Below are positions 43,503 through 52,529 of a stretch of 64,000 bases of DNA, in pieces. The notes under the pieces are model-generated. The model did not search any database. It was given only the letters and a program-made list of their open reading frames with translations, and was not told the DNA's origin. Each line of letters begins with the position of its first letter. Position 1 is the stretch's first letter. This DNA comes from Betaproteobacteria bacterium (GTDB lineage: Bacteria; Pseudomonadota; Gammaproteobacteria; Burkholderiales; SG8-41): positions 1 through 64,000 of the forward strand of contig JAOTVX010000013.1 of NCBI GenBank assembly GCA_029863175.1. Direction: 5' to 3'. The position numbers and the translations under genes are program-made.

Positions 43503-44510
43503 ATGAGCGCAGATGAACCGTTGTGGGTCAAAGAGAAGGAGGGGCGGTCGTTCCGGCGCCTCGAAGTGACGACCATGCTGACCGGCGCGACGCTCGCGAT
43601 CCCGCTGCATGTCCTGATGGGGCGGCAACCGGGACCGACGTTCGGGATCGTGACCAACACCCACGGCGATGAGTTCGCTGCGACGATCGCGATCCGGCAG
43701 TTCCTGGAGGGCCTCGACACCGCGAAGCTGAAGGGCCGCATCGTGGTTGTGTCGGTCGCAAACCCCATGGCGACCGCAGGCTTCGGGCGGCAAACGCCCG
43801 AGCAGCATGGCCGCACCGATCTCCACGAGGTGTATCCGGGCAACGCGCGCGGCAACGCGACGCAGATGATCGCCGCGACGATCACCGAGCATGTTCTGCA
43901 TCATGTGGACGCGCTCATTGACTTCCACTCCGGTGGCAATGGCGGGCGGCTCCAGGCGCGGGTGGACTACAACACCAAGACACCCGACGATCTCAAGAAG
44001 AAGAATCTCGCGCTTGCCCGCGCATTCGGCGCGCCGTTCGTACACGAGAACGAGTTCGCCGGCGCCGCGGCACACTATCTGAATGGCCGCGGAATTCCCG
44101 CCGTCAATCCCGAAGTCGGCGGGGCCTATCTCGGCCCGCACAGCACGGACTACTACACGAAGATGATGGTCGAGGGCCTCGCCGGCATGACGCGCCACCT
44201 TGGCATGAGCGAAGGCGCCGCGACCCCCCCGAAGCAGCTTCATTTCGACCTCAAGGCGCGCCGCGAAATTCGGCCCAAGCAGAGCGGTTACCTCGTCTCC
44301 TGCTACGAGCGACCTGAAGACCTCTGCCAGCTCATCAAGGGCGGCACCAAGCTCGGCGAGGTCGTGGATCTCTACAGCTACAAGGTGCTGGAGGAGCTCA
44401 TCGCGCCGTTCGACGGCTACCTCTTCTTCTCGCGCTACTCTGGCGTGGTGGGCGGCGGCACGCAGGCCTTCGCGCTTGCCGAGGCCGCGAAGTCGAGCTG
44501 GCTCGATTGA
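43503..44510 (+). CDS. Succinylglutamate desuccinylase/aspartoacylase family protein
   Basis: A 335-residue zinc carboxypeptidase-like protein (M14/AstE-AspA). His54 and Glu57 in TNTHGDEFAA and His142 in DALIDFHSGG are the zinc ligands; NPEVGG and the C-terminal beta domain (PFDGYLFFSRYSGVV) follow. The family removes acyl groups from amino acids, as in N-acetylaspartate or N-succinylglutamate, or acts on other amides. It sits after the amidase on the same strand, so the two could act on one amide substrate. Array locus 4 lies between them. Confidence 0.86.
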   Translation: MSADEPLWVKEKEGRSFRRLEVTTMLTGATLAIPLHVLMGRQPGPTFGIVTNTHGDEFAATIAIRQFLEGLDTAKLKGRIVVVSVANPMATAGFGRQTPEQHGRTDLHEVYPGNARGNATQMIAATITEHVLHHVDALIDFHSGGNGGRLQARVDYNTKTPDDLKKKNLALARAFGAPFVHENEFAGAAAHYLNGRGIPAVNPEVGGAYLGPHSTDYYTKMMVEGLAGMTRHLGMSEGAATPPKQLHFDLKARREIRPKQSGYLVSCYERPEDLCQLIKGGTKLGEVVDLYSYKVLEELIAPFDGYLFFSRYSGVVGGGTQAFALAEAAKSSWLD

Positions 44511-44532
44511 GCCGGGAACGGGCAACGGAAGA

Positions 44533-44656
44533 TAGTGACGAAAAATGGTGATGGGAGATGGTGATGAACAGCATCGGCCATCGCTGGCTCACGCTTCGCG
44601 GGTAGTCATCACCAGTATTCATCACCATTATTCCATCACCAGTACTCATCACCATC
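44533..44656. repeat. TGGTGATGA/TCATCACCA inverted array (locus 5)
   Basis: The left arm is at 44533-44569 and the right arm at 44603-44656 (TCATCACCA four times). It fills the gap between the aspartoacylase-like and TauE genes; the right arm ends eight bases before the TauE ATG. Confidence 0.85.
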
Positions 44657-44663
44657 TTCCAGC

Positions 44664-45422
44664 ATGACGGACTTTCTGGGACTCGGAGCGATGGCAGTCC
44701 TCGCGTGTGCAATCGCGATGATCGCCGGCGGCACGGTAAAGGGCGTAGTGGGTATCGGTCTGCCGCTGGTGTCGCTGCCGGTAATGGCAACCTTCATCCC
44801 CATCCCCAAGGCGATCGCGCTGCTGCTGCTGCCTTCATTCGCGACCAGCGTGTGGCAAACCTTTCACGGCGGATTGTTCGTGCCTTCGGTCAAGCGTTTC
44901 TGGCCGCTCCTCCTGGGAATGGCGATCGGAACGCCGATCAGCGTCCGGATGCTCGCAACCTTCGACGTCAAGGTGCTGTACTTGATTCTAGGTACCGTCG
45001 TCGCGGTCTTTGCAGTATTGCTGCATCGGAGCCTGGTGTTGCCCGTCTCCCCGCGCGCCGAGCCCTGGGCGGCGCCAGCGGTTGGGGCCGCATCGGGACT
45101 CGTCGGTGGGCTGTCGATGCTGTTCGGCCCGGTCTATGCGATGTATCTCGCCGGGCTCGAGCTCGGCAAGGAACGCCTCGTCGCCGTGATCGCGCTCTGC
45201 AATGTCTGGGCCACCATCGTTCTCGCTGCGACGATGGCCCGGTTCGAACTTTTCGGCGGCACCGACTTCGTGGCCTCCCTACTCGCCCTCATTCCCTCGT
45301 TCACGGGGCTGGCGATCGGCCAATGGCTGCGCGGCTACATCAATGAGGATCTCTTCCGCAAGACGCTGGCGGCGGTGCTATTCTTGATCGGTCTCAATCT
45401 GATACGCAAGGCGCTGGGCTAG
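44664..45422 (+). CDS. Sulfite exporter TauE/SafE family permease
   Basis: A 252-residue membrane protein with about eight hydrophobic segments and the family opening GGTVKGVVGIGLPLVSLPVM. The internal repeat shows up again in the second half as PAVGAASGLVGGLSMLFGPV. Members export organosulfonates, sulfite or sulfoacetate, or carry other anions. No sulfur genes are near, so the substrate is open. No ribosome site is visible because the repeat array reaches almost to the ATG. Confidence 0.88.
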   Translation: MTDFLGLGAMAVLACAIAMIAGGTVKGVVGIGLPLVSLPVMATFIPIPKAIALLLLPSFATSVWQTFHGGLFVPSVKRFWPLLLGMAIGTPISVRMLATFDVKVLYLILGTVVAVFAVLLHRSLVLPVSPRAEPWAAPAVGAASGLVGGLSMLFGPVYAMYLAGLELGKERLVAVIALCNVWATIVLAATMARFELFGGTDFVASLLALIPSFTGLAIGQWLRGYINEDLFRKTLAAVLFLIGLNLIRKALG

Positions 45423-45436
45423 CGCCGCTGCCCGAT

Positions 45437-45558
45437 AATGGTGATGATTACTGGTGACGAGTGATGGTGATGAGTGCTGGTGATGGGTAACGAAGCAACG
45501 AGCGACGGTTTTCATCACCATCTCTCATCACCATTGTCCATCACCAGTTTTCATCACT
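45437..45558. repeat. TGGTGATGA/TCATCACCA inverted array (locus 6)
   Basis: The left arm at 45437-45488 and the right arm at 45509-45558 enclose a 20-base spacer. It lies between the TauE gene and the thiamine enzyme. Confidence 0.85.
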
Positions 45559-45584
45559 TCTCTTAAGAAAAGGAAGAGTAGCGC

Positions 45585-47273
45585 ATGAGTTCACAACGCA
45601 AGGCAATGCACGCGGGCGAGGCGGTGGCCGAGGCCCTCCGGGAGGAAGGCGTTGCGACGGTATTCAGTGTTCCCGGCTCCCACATCCACCCGATCTACGA
45701 CGGGTTGAGCCGGGTGAGGTCCATCCGTTTCGTCACGTGCAAGCAGGAACCGAACACGTCTCTCATGGCGGAGGCCTATGGCCGCCTCACGCGCAAGCCC
45801 GGCGTGTCCATCGTCACCGCCGGGCCGGGTTGCGTCAATTCCATGGCCGGGGTCGCTCAGGCCTACGGCGCGGCCTCCCCGATGGTTCACATCAGCGGGG
45901 CTGTGCCGCTGAAGGCCGACCTCGAGGCCTTTCACGGCGTCGACGACCCTGCCTTCGTCCACGAGATGTTCAAGAAGATCACCAAGTGGACGGCTCGCGT
46001 CGAGCGCATCGAGGATATTCCGGACGTGATGGCCAAAGCCTTTCACATCGCGCGCAGCGGCCGGCCCGGGCCGGTGCACGTCGAGTTGCCGCGGCTATCG
46101 GATTACAGCGAACACGTGCTCCAGAAGGACCCGGCGGTCCTCCCGGTGTACAAGCCCCTGCCCACGGTCGTCGTGAAGCCCGACAAGAAGGATGTGGACC
46201 GCTTCGCAAAGCGGCTCATGGATGCCCGCTCTCCCGTCATCGCGGCAGGCAAGGGCGTGATCCGGCGAGGCGCGATGCAGGAACTCGCCGAGCTCTCGCT
46301 AAAGCTGCAGGCGCCGGTCATCTTCGCGCAGGACGCGATCGGCGTCCTGCCCGAGGACCACCCGTTCTTCGCCGGCCACTTCTCCCCGCTCCGCAACCAT
46401 CCGCTTTGCGTCGAGGCGCTGCAGCGGACCGACTTGATCCTGGGAGTCGGGCTGCGGGCAGGCGCCGCGGAACTCACCGATCTCAGGAACTGCGCGCCGG
46501 AAAAAAACATGATCCTGGTCGGCTTCGACGACGCCGCAAATGCGCGCTACGAAGGCGAGGACCAGCGTGTGGCCGATCCCGGGCTCTTCCTCGCGGCGCT
46601 GCTCGAACAGCTGGGAAACTATCAGCGCCCGCGCGATGAAGCGCGCATCACGCAGATGGCCGAGCGCAAGGCCGCGGCGCGGCGCGCCCTCGCCGCCCAT
46701 AACGAGCCGCACGCGAACGACAAGCCGATCCACCCTGGCGTCCTGATGGACGCCATGAATACCGTGCTCGGCGATAACGCCGTGGTCGCAAGTGATGTCG
46801 GCAACTGCCAGATGTGGGCGCGCGCCTACCGCCGCATCGCCACGCCCGAGTCCTTCATGCAATCTGGCGTCTGGAATGCCATGAGTTACGGACTGCCGAC
46901 GGCCATCGCGGCGAAAATGGTGTTTCCCGAGCGCGACGTCGTCGCCCTCGCTGGAGACGGCGCCTTCCTCATGACCATCGGCGATCTCCCCACGGCAGCG
47001 GAGTACGGGGCGAACATCCTCATGATCATCTTGAACGACGGCGCCTTCGGGCAGACCTTCATGCAGCAGGCCAACATTTACGGCCACACCTACGGCACCG
47101 CCTTCCGCAGCCCCAACTTCGCCGACATCGCCAGGGCCTGCGGCGCCGAAGGCATCCGCGTCACCGAGCCGGGCGACGTCGAAGGAGCGTTGCGGCAGGC
47201 CCTCGCCGCGACCAAGGAAAAGCCCGCGCTCGTCGAGGTAATGGTGACCCAGCAGCCGTACCCGAAAATCTAG
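45585..47273 (+). CDS. Thiamine diphosphate-dependent enzyme (acetolactate synthase-like)
   Basis: A 562-residue protein with the three-domain pyruvate oxidase/IlvB fold. The catalytic Glu is in CKQEPNTSLMAEAYGR, where most relatives have RHE, so the residue before it is changed. The TPP motif begins LAGDGAFLMTIGDLPTAAEY and ends in ILNDGAFGQ. AGPGCVNSM and SGRPGPVHVELP are also typical. No small regulatory subunit is next to it. It may decarboxylate a 2-oxoacid, as in benzoylformate or oxalyl-CoA decarboxylases, or carboligate; the sequence does not decide. GGAAGAGTAGC lies before the ATG. Confidence 0.85.
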   Translation: MSSQRKAMHAGEAVAEALREEGVATVFSVPGSHIHPIYDGLSRVRSIRFVTCKQEPNTSLMAEAYGRLTRKPGVSIVTAGPGCVNSMAGVAQAYGAASPMVHISGAVPLKADLEAFHGVDDPAFVHEMFKKITKWTARVERIEDIPDVMAKAFHIARSGRPGPVHVELPRLSDYSEHVLQKDPAVLPVYKPLPTVVVKPDKKDVDRFAKRLMDARSPVIAAGKGVIRRGAMQELAELSLKLQAPVIFAQDAIGVLPEDHPFFAGHFSPLRNHPLCVEALQRTDLILGVGLRAGAAELTDLRNCAPEKNMILVGFDDAANARYEGEDQRVADPGLFLAALLEQLGNYQRPRDEARITQMAERKAAARRALAAHNEPHANDKPIHPGVLMDAMNTVLGDNAVVASDVGNCQMWARAYRRIATPESFMQSGVWNAMSYGLPTAIAAKMVFPERDVVALAGDGAFLMTIGDLPTAAEYGANILMIILNDGAFGQTFMQQANIYGHTYGTAFRSPNFADIARACGAEGIRVTEPGDVEGALRQALAATKEKPALVEVMVTQQPYPKI

Positions 47274-47280
47274 TAGAAGA

Positions 47281-47374
47281 TGGGAAGTGGTGATGAAAAA
47301 TGGTGATGAAAACCGGTGGGGCAAACAATTGCTCGCCACTTCGTCATCCGCCACCAGTATTCGTCACCAGTACT
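47281..47374. repeat. TGGTGATGA inverted array (locus 7)
   Basis: The left arm GTGGTGATGAAAAATGGTGA lies in 47281-47311 and the right arm (CCACCAGTATTCGTCACCAG) in 47341-47374. It is between two convergent genes, where it could serve both as terminator. Confidence 0.7.
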
Positions 47375-47457
47375 CGACGAGCTTTTGTGTCCATTATTCC
47401 AGTTTGCGGTGGCCCACTGGACCGGCCCACGCGGCGCGATCCGGTTAGAACGAACAG

Positions 47458-48132
47458 CTACGAACGCGCGTCCAGATCGTCGAGCAATGAGGGGTCGTGC
47501 AGCGTCGTGTCCTGGCCGCGCACCGGGTTCTCGATCGCCTCGCGGAAGCTGTGAGCGCCTTTCCACTCGGCCGACGGACGGGCCTTTCCTTCGGTGCCCA
47601 CCTGGTCGATGCCCCAGTAAATCTCCAACCGGTGATTGTCGGGATCGCGAAACTCGACGGCGATCTGTACGCCCGCACGCCGGCGACCCTCGAAATCGAT
47701 CGTCGCGCCGCTCTCGCGCAGGCGCTTGGCGGCAAGCAACACCTCGTCCAGTGTGCCCACCTCGAAGGCGATGTGGTTCAACTCGACGTTGGGCGCTGTC
47801 CCGTCAAGGGTGCCGACGAGCCCGATCCCGTGATGGTCCGTGTTGCAACGCAGGAACACCATGCCTCCCGGCACCATCTTGTCCGGATAAACGTCGGAAA
47901 TCTGGAAGCCCAGGACCTCGGTGTAGAACTTGACCGAGCGTTCGAGATCTCGGCAGTTGAGCACGATGTGCCCAATCTTGCGGATCTGGAAACCCAGCCC
48001 CTGGGGGCGCGCGTATTCCCTGAGCTTTCGCACTGCAGGATGCTGATCGATGCCTGCGTAGGATCCGCTATAGGGCTGCTGGCGCGAGGCAGGATTGGCC
48101 GGCGCGGCCGGCGAAGAAACCTTTCTATTCAT
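47458..48132 (-). CDS. VOC family protein (glyoxalase/extradiol dioxygenase fold)
   Basis: A 224-residue protein: about 45 unstructured residues, one full VOC module, and a 40-residue tail. Metal ligands can be read as His in KIGHIVLN, His in LNHIAFEV and Glu in RLEIYWG, the extradiol dioxygenase pattern; CNTDHHGIGLVG gives the active-site His. It may be a catechol-type ring-cleavage enzyme or a lyase/isomerase of the VOC superfamily. It is read toward the thiamine enzyme and away from the dienelactone hydrolase gene, which would fit a ring-cleavage role. Confidence 0.82.
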   Translation of the reverse strand: MNRKVSSPAAPANPASRQQPYSGSYAGIDQHPAVRKLREYARPQGLGFQIRKIGHIVLNCRDLERSVKFYTEVLGFQISDVYPDKMVPGGMVFLRCNTDHHGIGLVGTLDGTAPNVELNHIAFEVGTLDEVLLAAKRLRESGATIDFEGRRRAGVQIAVEFRDPDNHRLEIYWGIDQVGTEGKARPSAEWKGAHSFREAIENPVRGQDTTLHDPSLLDDLDARS

Positions 48133-48185
48133 AGCGATCTCCCCTAAACGGGATCAATGGAATCAGGGGCGGCACAATTGCGGCC

Positions 48186-48340
48186 AGCATCACCCATCAC
48201 CAACGGATTGGGCAGTATCGCAGAACGCAGCGGCGGGCGTCGAGGCCCTAAGCGGTAATGGGAAACAGGAAATAGCAAATGGTTGAACCGTCATCCCTCG
48301 GGCCCGTCGCCATTTCTCGTCACCATTTTTCATCACTTCT
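48186..48340. repeat. Degenerate CATCACC word array (locus 8)
   Basis: GCATCACCCATCACCAACGG at 48187-48206 and CCATTTCTCGTCACCATTTT at 48310-48329 are words of the same family, here in the same orientation. It lies between divergent genes and is the only copy without a clear inverted arm. Confidence 0.5.
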
Positions 48341-48422
48341 TTTGCATGAGACGTAGACAACCTGGCCGGTCTGATATACGGTTTGCGGCTGGTCAAAGCG
48401 AGGGACAGAAACAGGGGGCGAC

Positions 48423-49154
48423 ATGCTGAAAAAGGACATCAAGATCCGCTCGAGCGCTGGCGGCGAGTTCGATTGCTACCTGGTGACGCCCGATACCGCA
48501 GCCAAGGTTCCGGCCATTGTGCTCGCCTCCGCCGTGCACGGCGTCGACACGGACATTCGCGCGATTGCCGATGAGTTCGCCTCGCACGGCTACCTTGCGG
48601 CGGCGCCCGATCTCTTCTGGCGCTCGATTCCGGGTCCGCTGTCGCGCGATGACAACCGGACGAAGGAGCGCTCACAGCCGCGTCTCGAGAAAATCAAGAC
48701 GGGCGAGACCGACCTGTTGGACACCCTCGCCGAGGTGCGCAAGCAGCCGCACTTCAACGGGCGTGCGGCGGCGATGGGTTTCTGCTACGGCGGCCCCTAC
48801 GCGATCCTCGGCCCGAAACGCCTGGGCTACGACGCCGGCATCTCCTGCCACGGCACGAACATGCTGGACTATATCAAGGAGCTCGACGGCGTCACGCAAC
48901 CGGTCTGCATTATCTGGGGCGACCAGGACCACCAGGCGCCCGCACCGGTGCTCGATGCCTACCGTGGCGTGCCGTCGCGCATGAAAAACGTGGAAGTGCA
49001 CATCTTCCCGGGCGTGCTCCATGGATACATGATGCGGAGCAACTCGAAAGCGTTTCATGAAAAGACGTACGAGTTTTCCATGAAGCGCGCGCTGGCGATC
49101 CTCGAGGCATTGTGCGAGGCGGGCGAGGGGCAGCCGCGGCGCAAGGCGGTCTAA
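48423..49154 (+). CDS. Dienelactone hydrolase family protein
   Basis: A 243-residue alpha/beta hydrolase. The nucleophile is Cys121 in MGFCYGGPYA, the acid Asp in IWGDQDHQAPA and the base His in FPGVLHGYM, the Cys-Asp-His triad of dienelactone hydrolases. It opens a dienelactone, a product of chlorocatechol and related ring cleavage, to maleylacetate or a similar acid. Divergent from the VOC gene. A 98-residue protein gene follows after only four bases, so the two form an operon. Confidence 0.88.
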   Translation: MLKKDIKIRSSAGGEFDCYLVTPDTAAKVPAIVLASAVHGVDTDIRAIADEFASHGYLAAAPDLFWRSIPGPLSRDDNRTKERSQPRLEKIKTGETDLLDTLAEVRKQPHFNGRAAAMGFCYGGPYAILGPKRLGYDAGISCHGTNMLDYIKELDGVTQPVCIIWGDQDHQAPAPVLDAYRGVPSRMKNVEVHIFPGVLHGYMMRSNSKAFHEKTYEFSMKRALAILEALCEAGEGQPRRKAV

Positions 49155-49158
49155 GCAG

Positions 49159-49455
49159 ATGACCTTCATCGTTGAGGGCGTGCTGAGGCAGGATGACCCC
49201 GATTCCGAAGTCCGGCGGGTGGGCGAGTACGGGACGCGCGAGGAGGCGATCGCCGCCGCCAAAGCGATGGTGAATGACTTTCTGCGCCGCGAGCACCAGA
49301 CCGGCATGCTGCCAAGCGAGCTCTTTTCGCTGTATCAGGAGCGCGGCGAGCATCCCTTCATTTTCCGGGATGCAGACATGACCATGAACGTGCGCACGTT
49401 CGATCATCTTCAATACGCCATGCTGCGCAGCACGGAGGTTTGCGGGGGCAAGTAG
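49159..49455 (+). CDS. Small conserved-looking hypothetical protein
   Basis: A 98-residue protein that I do not recognise. It is soluble, acidic, and reads MTFIVEGVLRQDDPDSEVRR at the start, with a helix (GTREEAIAAAKAMVNDFL) in the middle. The ATG is four bases after the dienelactone hydrolase stop, so translation is probably coupled. It ends two bases before the convergent methyltransferase stop. It could be a small partner of the hydrolase; nothing more can be said. Confidence 0.7.
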   Translation: MTFIVEGVLRQDDPDSEVRRVGEYGTREEAIAAAKAMVNDFLRREHQTGMLPSELFSLYQERGEHPFIFRDADMTMNVRTFDHLQYAMLRSTEVCGGK

Positions 49456-49457
49456 AG

Positions 49458-50531
49458 TCAGTTCCGTCGGCAGATCATTAAGGACGAGCAGATCCCGAGA
49501 TTGTCGGTGACGGACTCAACCTTCAAGCCGGTCGTTTCCACCATTGCCCTTATCTCGCTCGCCTTATACATGCGGCTGCAGCCGTTCGCCAGACAAGTGA
49601 AGTATAGCGATATGGCCTGCAGGCAGTAGGTCGAGACCTCGAACTCCTGCCGATCCCAGAACGTATCGAGGATGTACAGGGTGCTGCCGGGCGCCATGGC
49701 TGCAGCCACGCGCCGGAGCAGCTCGAGGACATCCTCTTCGGCAAAACACACCAGGAATTGGCTCATCCAGATGGCGTCGTAGCCTCCGGGAAACGGCTGC
49801 GAGTGGTCCAACAGTTCGATTGCCTGGGCCGTGATGCGCTCCCGCAGCCCGAGGTCCTGGACGCGGCGCCTCGCAGCGGCTACGACGTCCGGCAGGTCGA
49901 GTATCGTGACTGAAACATCCGGGGCGTGACGCGCGCATTGAATGGCCCACTTGCCCGTGTTCCCGCCGACGTCCAGCAGCCTGCGGTGGTCCCGCTCGAA
50001 AACGATCGGCAGCGCCTCCGGGAAGGCCGCGTCGGAGTAGTAGTGGTCCCACCGGTACCAGCTTTTGCGCGCGGGCTCGGCGAGCGTGGGCAAAGCCGGG
50101 TAGATCGTGTTCCAGTTGCCGAAAACTTTCTCGAGGCCGACAGGCCTGCGCTCGCGGATGGAGTCCTCCAGGTAATACATCGCCTGAAAGCAACAATTCT
50201 GCACAAAATCCATGTTGATGCGGGTCAGGTCGTCGCTGAGAATACAGGCGCCGCTCTTGGTCAACACGTAGCGCTCGCCTTCGGCGCGGACCACGCCTGC
50301 CGCAAGCCCGGCCTCCAGCAGCACTCGCACGCCGTAGCGCGGCGTGGCGACGCTGCCGGCAATCTGGTCGAGCGTCAGGCCCGATTGCGCCGACCGGAGT
50401 GTCCGCAGAATACCGAGGTCACGCAGCAGCCGCGCCGCTTGGAACAGGATCGGGCCGAAGACGATCTTCTGCGCCTCAAACCTCGCCTCTATCAGCGACT
50501 GCGCGTCGGGCGGCTTATTCTTCGCGTCCAT
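49458..50531 (-). CDS. SAM-dependent O-methyltransferase, dimerisation-domain type
   Basis: A 357-residue methyltransferase with an N-terminal winged-helix dimerisation domain (LRDLGILRTLRSAQSGLTLD) and a C-terminal Rossmann domain. SAM motif I is LLDVGGNTGKWAIQCARHAP; DAIWMSQFLVCFAEEDVLEL follows in place of the common LHDW stretch, so the catalytic His is not obvious. The family methylates phenolic and polyketide hydroxyls. It stands alone, convergent with the dienelactone hydrolase operon; no polyketide genes are near. Confidence 0.86.
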   Translation of the reverse strand: MDAKNKPPDAQSLIEARFEAQKIVFGPILFQAARLLRDLGILRTLRSAQSGLTLDQIAGSVATPRYGVRVLLEAGLAAGVVRAEGERYVLTKSGACILSDDLTRINMDFVQNCCFQAMYYLEDSIRERRPVGLEKVFGNWNTIYPALPTLAEPARKSWYRWDHYYSDAAFPEALPIVFERDHRRLLDVGGNTGKWAIQCARHAPDVSVTILDLPDVVAAARRRVQDLGLRERITAQAIELLDHSQPFPGGYDAIWMSQFLVCFAEEDVLELLRRVAAAMAPGSTLYILDTFWDRQEFEVSTYCLQAISLYFTCLANGCSRMYKASEIRAMVETTGLKVESVTDNLGICSSLMICRRN

Positions 50532-50622
50532 GGTCTAGGGCTCACGGCTAAAACATCGATCGGCGCGACTTCCGATGGTCTTCAGGTATCGGCGACTTTT
50601 TGAGACCGCTACTCGTCAGTCG

Positions 50623-51123
50623 TCACGCCTTTGGAGCAATCAGCCCTTCCTTTTCGAGGAGCGGATAGATCCCGCCGGCCTGGACGAGCGCTAGGAGTTT
50701 CGGTGGCATCGGTTTTCCCGTCAGCGTCGTTCCGCGCGTCACGTTCTTCACCGTCGCGTTTTCGAAGTCCACCTCGGCAGCTTCGCCCTCCTCGAACGCC
50801 TCGTCTACGCCCGGGCACTCGACCGCCGGAAAAGCAAAGTTCACGCAGTTACGGAAGAAGAGACCGTTGATGTAAGGCGCCACCAGGCAGGCGAGTCCGA
50901 GGTTCTTCAACGAGCGCGCCGCCGGGCGGCTCGAGCCCATGCCGAAGTTCTTCCCGCCGATGAGGATGTCGCCCTGCTGCACCTGGCCCGCCCAGCCCGG
51001 CCGGTTGGCGCTGAAGACGTGGCGCGCCTGCTCCTCGGGCTTCAGGTAGAACGCGGCCGACGGAAGAATCAAGTCGGTGTTGATGTTGTCGCCGACTTTC
51101 CACACTCTCGCTCGAAACTTCAT
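50623..51123 (-). CDS. LeuD-like hydratase small subunit
   Basis: A 166-residue swivel domain of the aconitase superfamily. VWKVGDNINTDLILPSAAFY near the N-terminus and the signature GGKNFGMGSSRPAARSLKNL are family hallmarks. It pairs with the large subunit encoded just upstream on the same strand to form a hydratase such as isopropylmalate isomerase, methylitaconate or dimethylmaleate hydratase. At 166 residues it is shorter than LeuD of leucine synthesis (about 200) and similar to the archaeal and hydratase-type branch. A repeat array lies between the two genes. Confidence 0.9.
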   Translation of the reverse strand: MKFRARVWKVGDNINTDLILPSAAFYLKPEEQARHVFSANRPGWAGQVQQGDILIGGKNFGMGSSRPAARSLKNLGLACLVAPYINGLFFRNCVNFAFPAVECPGVDEAFEEGEAAEVDFENATVKNVTRGTTLTGKPMPPKLLALVQAGGIYPLLEKEGLIAPKA

Positions 51124-51165
51124 GCGTCAACTCTAATGAGAACGAATCGTGCTTGGACGTCAAGA

Positions 51166-51237
51166 GGTGATGATAAATGGTGATGACAACCACTTGCCGT
51201 CGTTAGCCCCCATCACCAGTATCTCATCACCATTTCA
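51166..51237. repeat. TGGTGATGA/TCATCACCA inverted array (locus 9)
   Basis: The left arm at 51166-51187 (two words) and the right arm at 51210-51234 (two words). It is the smallest copy and lies between the two hydratase genes, directly behind the large-subunit stop (51235-51237). Confidence 0.8.
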
Positions 51238-52488
51238 GTTCAAGAACTCGCGCGGGTCGGTGATTGCGCCCTTGATCGCCGACGCGGCGACGGTCGCGGG
51301 CGAAGCCATGTAGATTTGAGCACTGGCGTCGCCCATGCGGCCCTTGAAGTTGCGCGTGCTCGCCGTGATGCACGTTTCATCCGGCCCCAGCAGTCCCAGG
51401 TGGCCACCGCCGCAGGCGCCGCAGGTGGACGGTGTCACTACCGCGCCCGCCTCCGCGAGTGTCTCAACGATTCCCTGCCGCGCCGCCTCGCGATAGATGA
51501 GCTGCGATCCCGGCGTAACGATGAGGCGCACGGTGGGCGCGACCCGCTTCCCCTTCAGCACCGCGGCGGCAAGCGCAAGATCCTCCAGCGTCCCGTTCGC
51601 GCACGAGCCGATGAACGCCTGGTCGATGCGCGTACCCGCCGCCTCTGCCACCGGCTTCGAGTTCTCGATGACGCTGTCGGGGAATGCCACCAACGGCTCA
51701 AGCGTCGACAGGTCGACCTTGCGCACCGCAGCGTACTGCGCGTCCTGGTCGGGGCGCACGCTTTCAAAGGGCTGCCGATTGCGCGCGCGCAGCCATTCTT
51801 CCATCACGTCGTCCGCCTCGAACGTGGCGAACTCTGCCGACAGCTCGGCGCCCATCGTCGTCAACGTCTTGCGCGCCGGGATCGAGAGACTTGTGATGCC
51901 GGGGCCGCCGAACTCCACGTTTTGCGTCGCGTGATCGCCATACTGGCCGGCGATCTGAAGAAACGCGTCCTTCGCCGTCACCGCGGGCGGAAGCTGTCCG
52001 CTCAAGTCGTAACGCACCGTCTCGCCGACCCGGAACCATGTCTCGCCCTTGATCGCGGAATAGACGACATCGGGCTCGCCGACGCCGCGCGCGATACAGT
52101 TGAACACGCCAGCACTGCAGGTATGCGAATCACTGCACACCAGCACGCTGCCGGGGAGCGCATAACCGTGGTCGGCGACGAGCTGGTGGCTGATGCCCTG
52201 GTTATAGCCGACATCGTGAAAGCGCTTGATGCCGAACTTCTCCACGAAGCGGCGGCCGGTCCGGTGCGCCTCCGCACTGTCCGTCGTGGAGGCAGGCACG
52301 CGGTGGTCGAAGACGACGATAATCCGGTCGGGGTCCTTCACCTTGAGGACCTCCCGCCACCGGCTGGCGATGAAGCTGTTGTCGATCAGGATCACAGTAT
52401 CGACTTCGACCGTCACGAGATCGCCCGGGCCGACCTTCGCCTGGCCGCTTTTCTTCGCCAGGATCTTTTCAGCAATTGTCATGCCCAT
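51235..52488 (-). CDS. LeuC-like hydratase large subunit
   Basis: A 417-residue aconitase superfamily protein from the ATG at 52488 (GAGGGAACAGCG upstream). CSDSHTCSAGVFN is near 120, and the [4Fe-4S] ligands are the Cys in FIGSCANGTLEDL and the pair in STCGACGGGHLG. The length fits the hydratase-type large subunits (about 420) of archaea and clostridia better than true LeuC (about 470). With the LeuD-like protein it would hydrate a substituted maleate or citraconate. The PEPM-type lyase gene next to it could split the resulting malate derivative. Confidence 0.9.
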   Translation of the reverse strand: MGMTIAEKILAKKSGQAKVGPGDLVTVEVDTVILIDNSFIASRWREVLKVKDPDRIIVVFDHRVPASTTDSAEAHRTGRRFVEKFGIKRFHDVGYNQGISHQLVADHGYALPGSVLVCSDSHTCSAGVFNCIARGVGEPDVVYSAIKGETWFRVGETVRYDLSGQLPPAVTAKDAFLQIAGQYGDHATQNVEFGGPGITSLSIPARKTLTTMGAELSAEFATFEADDVMEEWLRARNRQPFESVRPDQDAQYAAVRKVDLSTLEPLVAFPDSVIENSKPVAEAAGTRIDQAFIGSCANGTLEDLALAAAVLKGKRVAPTVRLIVTPGSQLIYREAARQGIVETLAEAGAVVTPSTCGACGGGHLGLLGPDETCITASTRNFKGRMGDASAQIYMASPATVAASAIKGAITDPREFLN

Positions 52489-52529
52489 CGCTGTTCCCTC
52501 GTGACTAAACACCTCGTCGCGTTAAAAGA

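Noticed and set aside
50623..52488. leuCD of leucine biosynthesis
   Set aside because: Possible, but both subunits have the lengths of the hydratase-type branch and the neighbour is a C-C lyase, not leuB; kept as LeuCD-like without a gene symbol.
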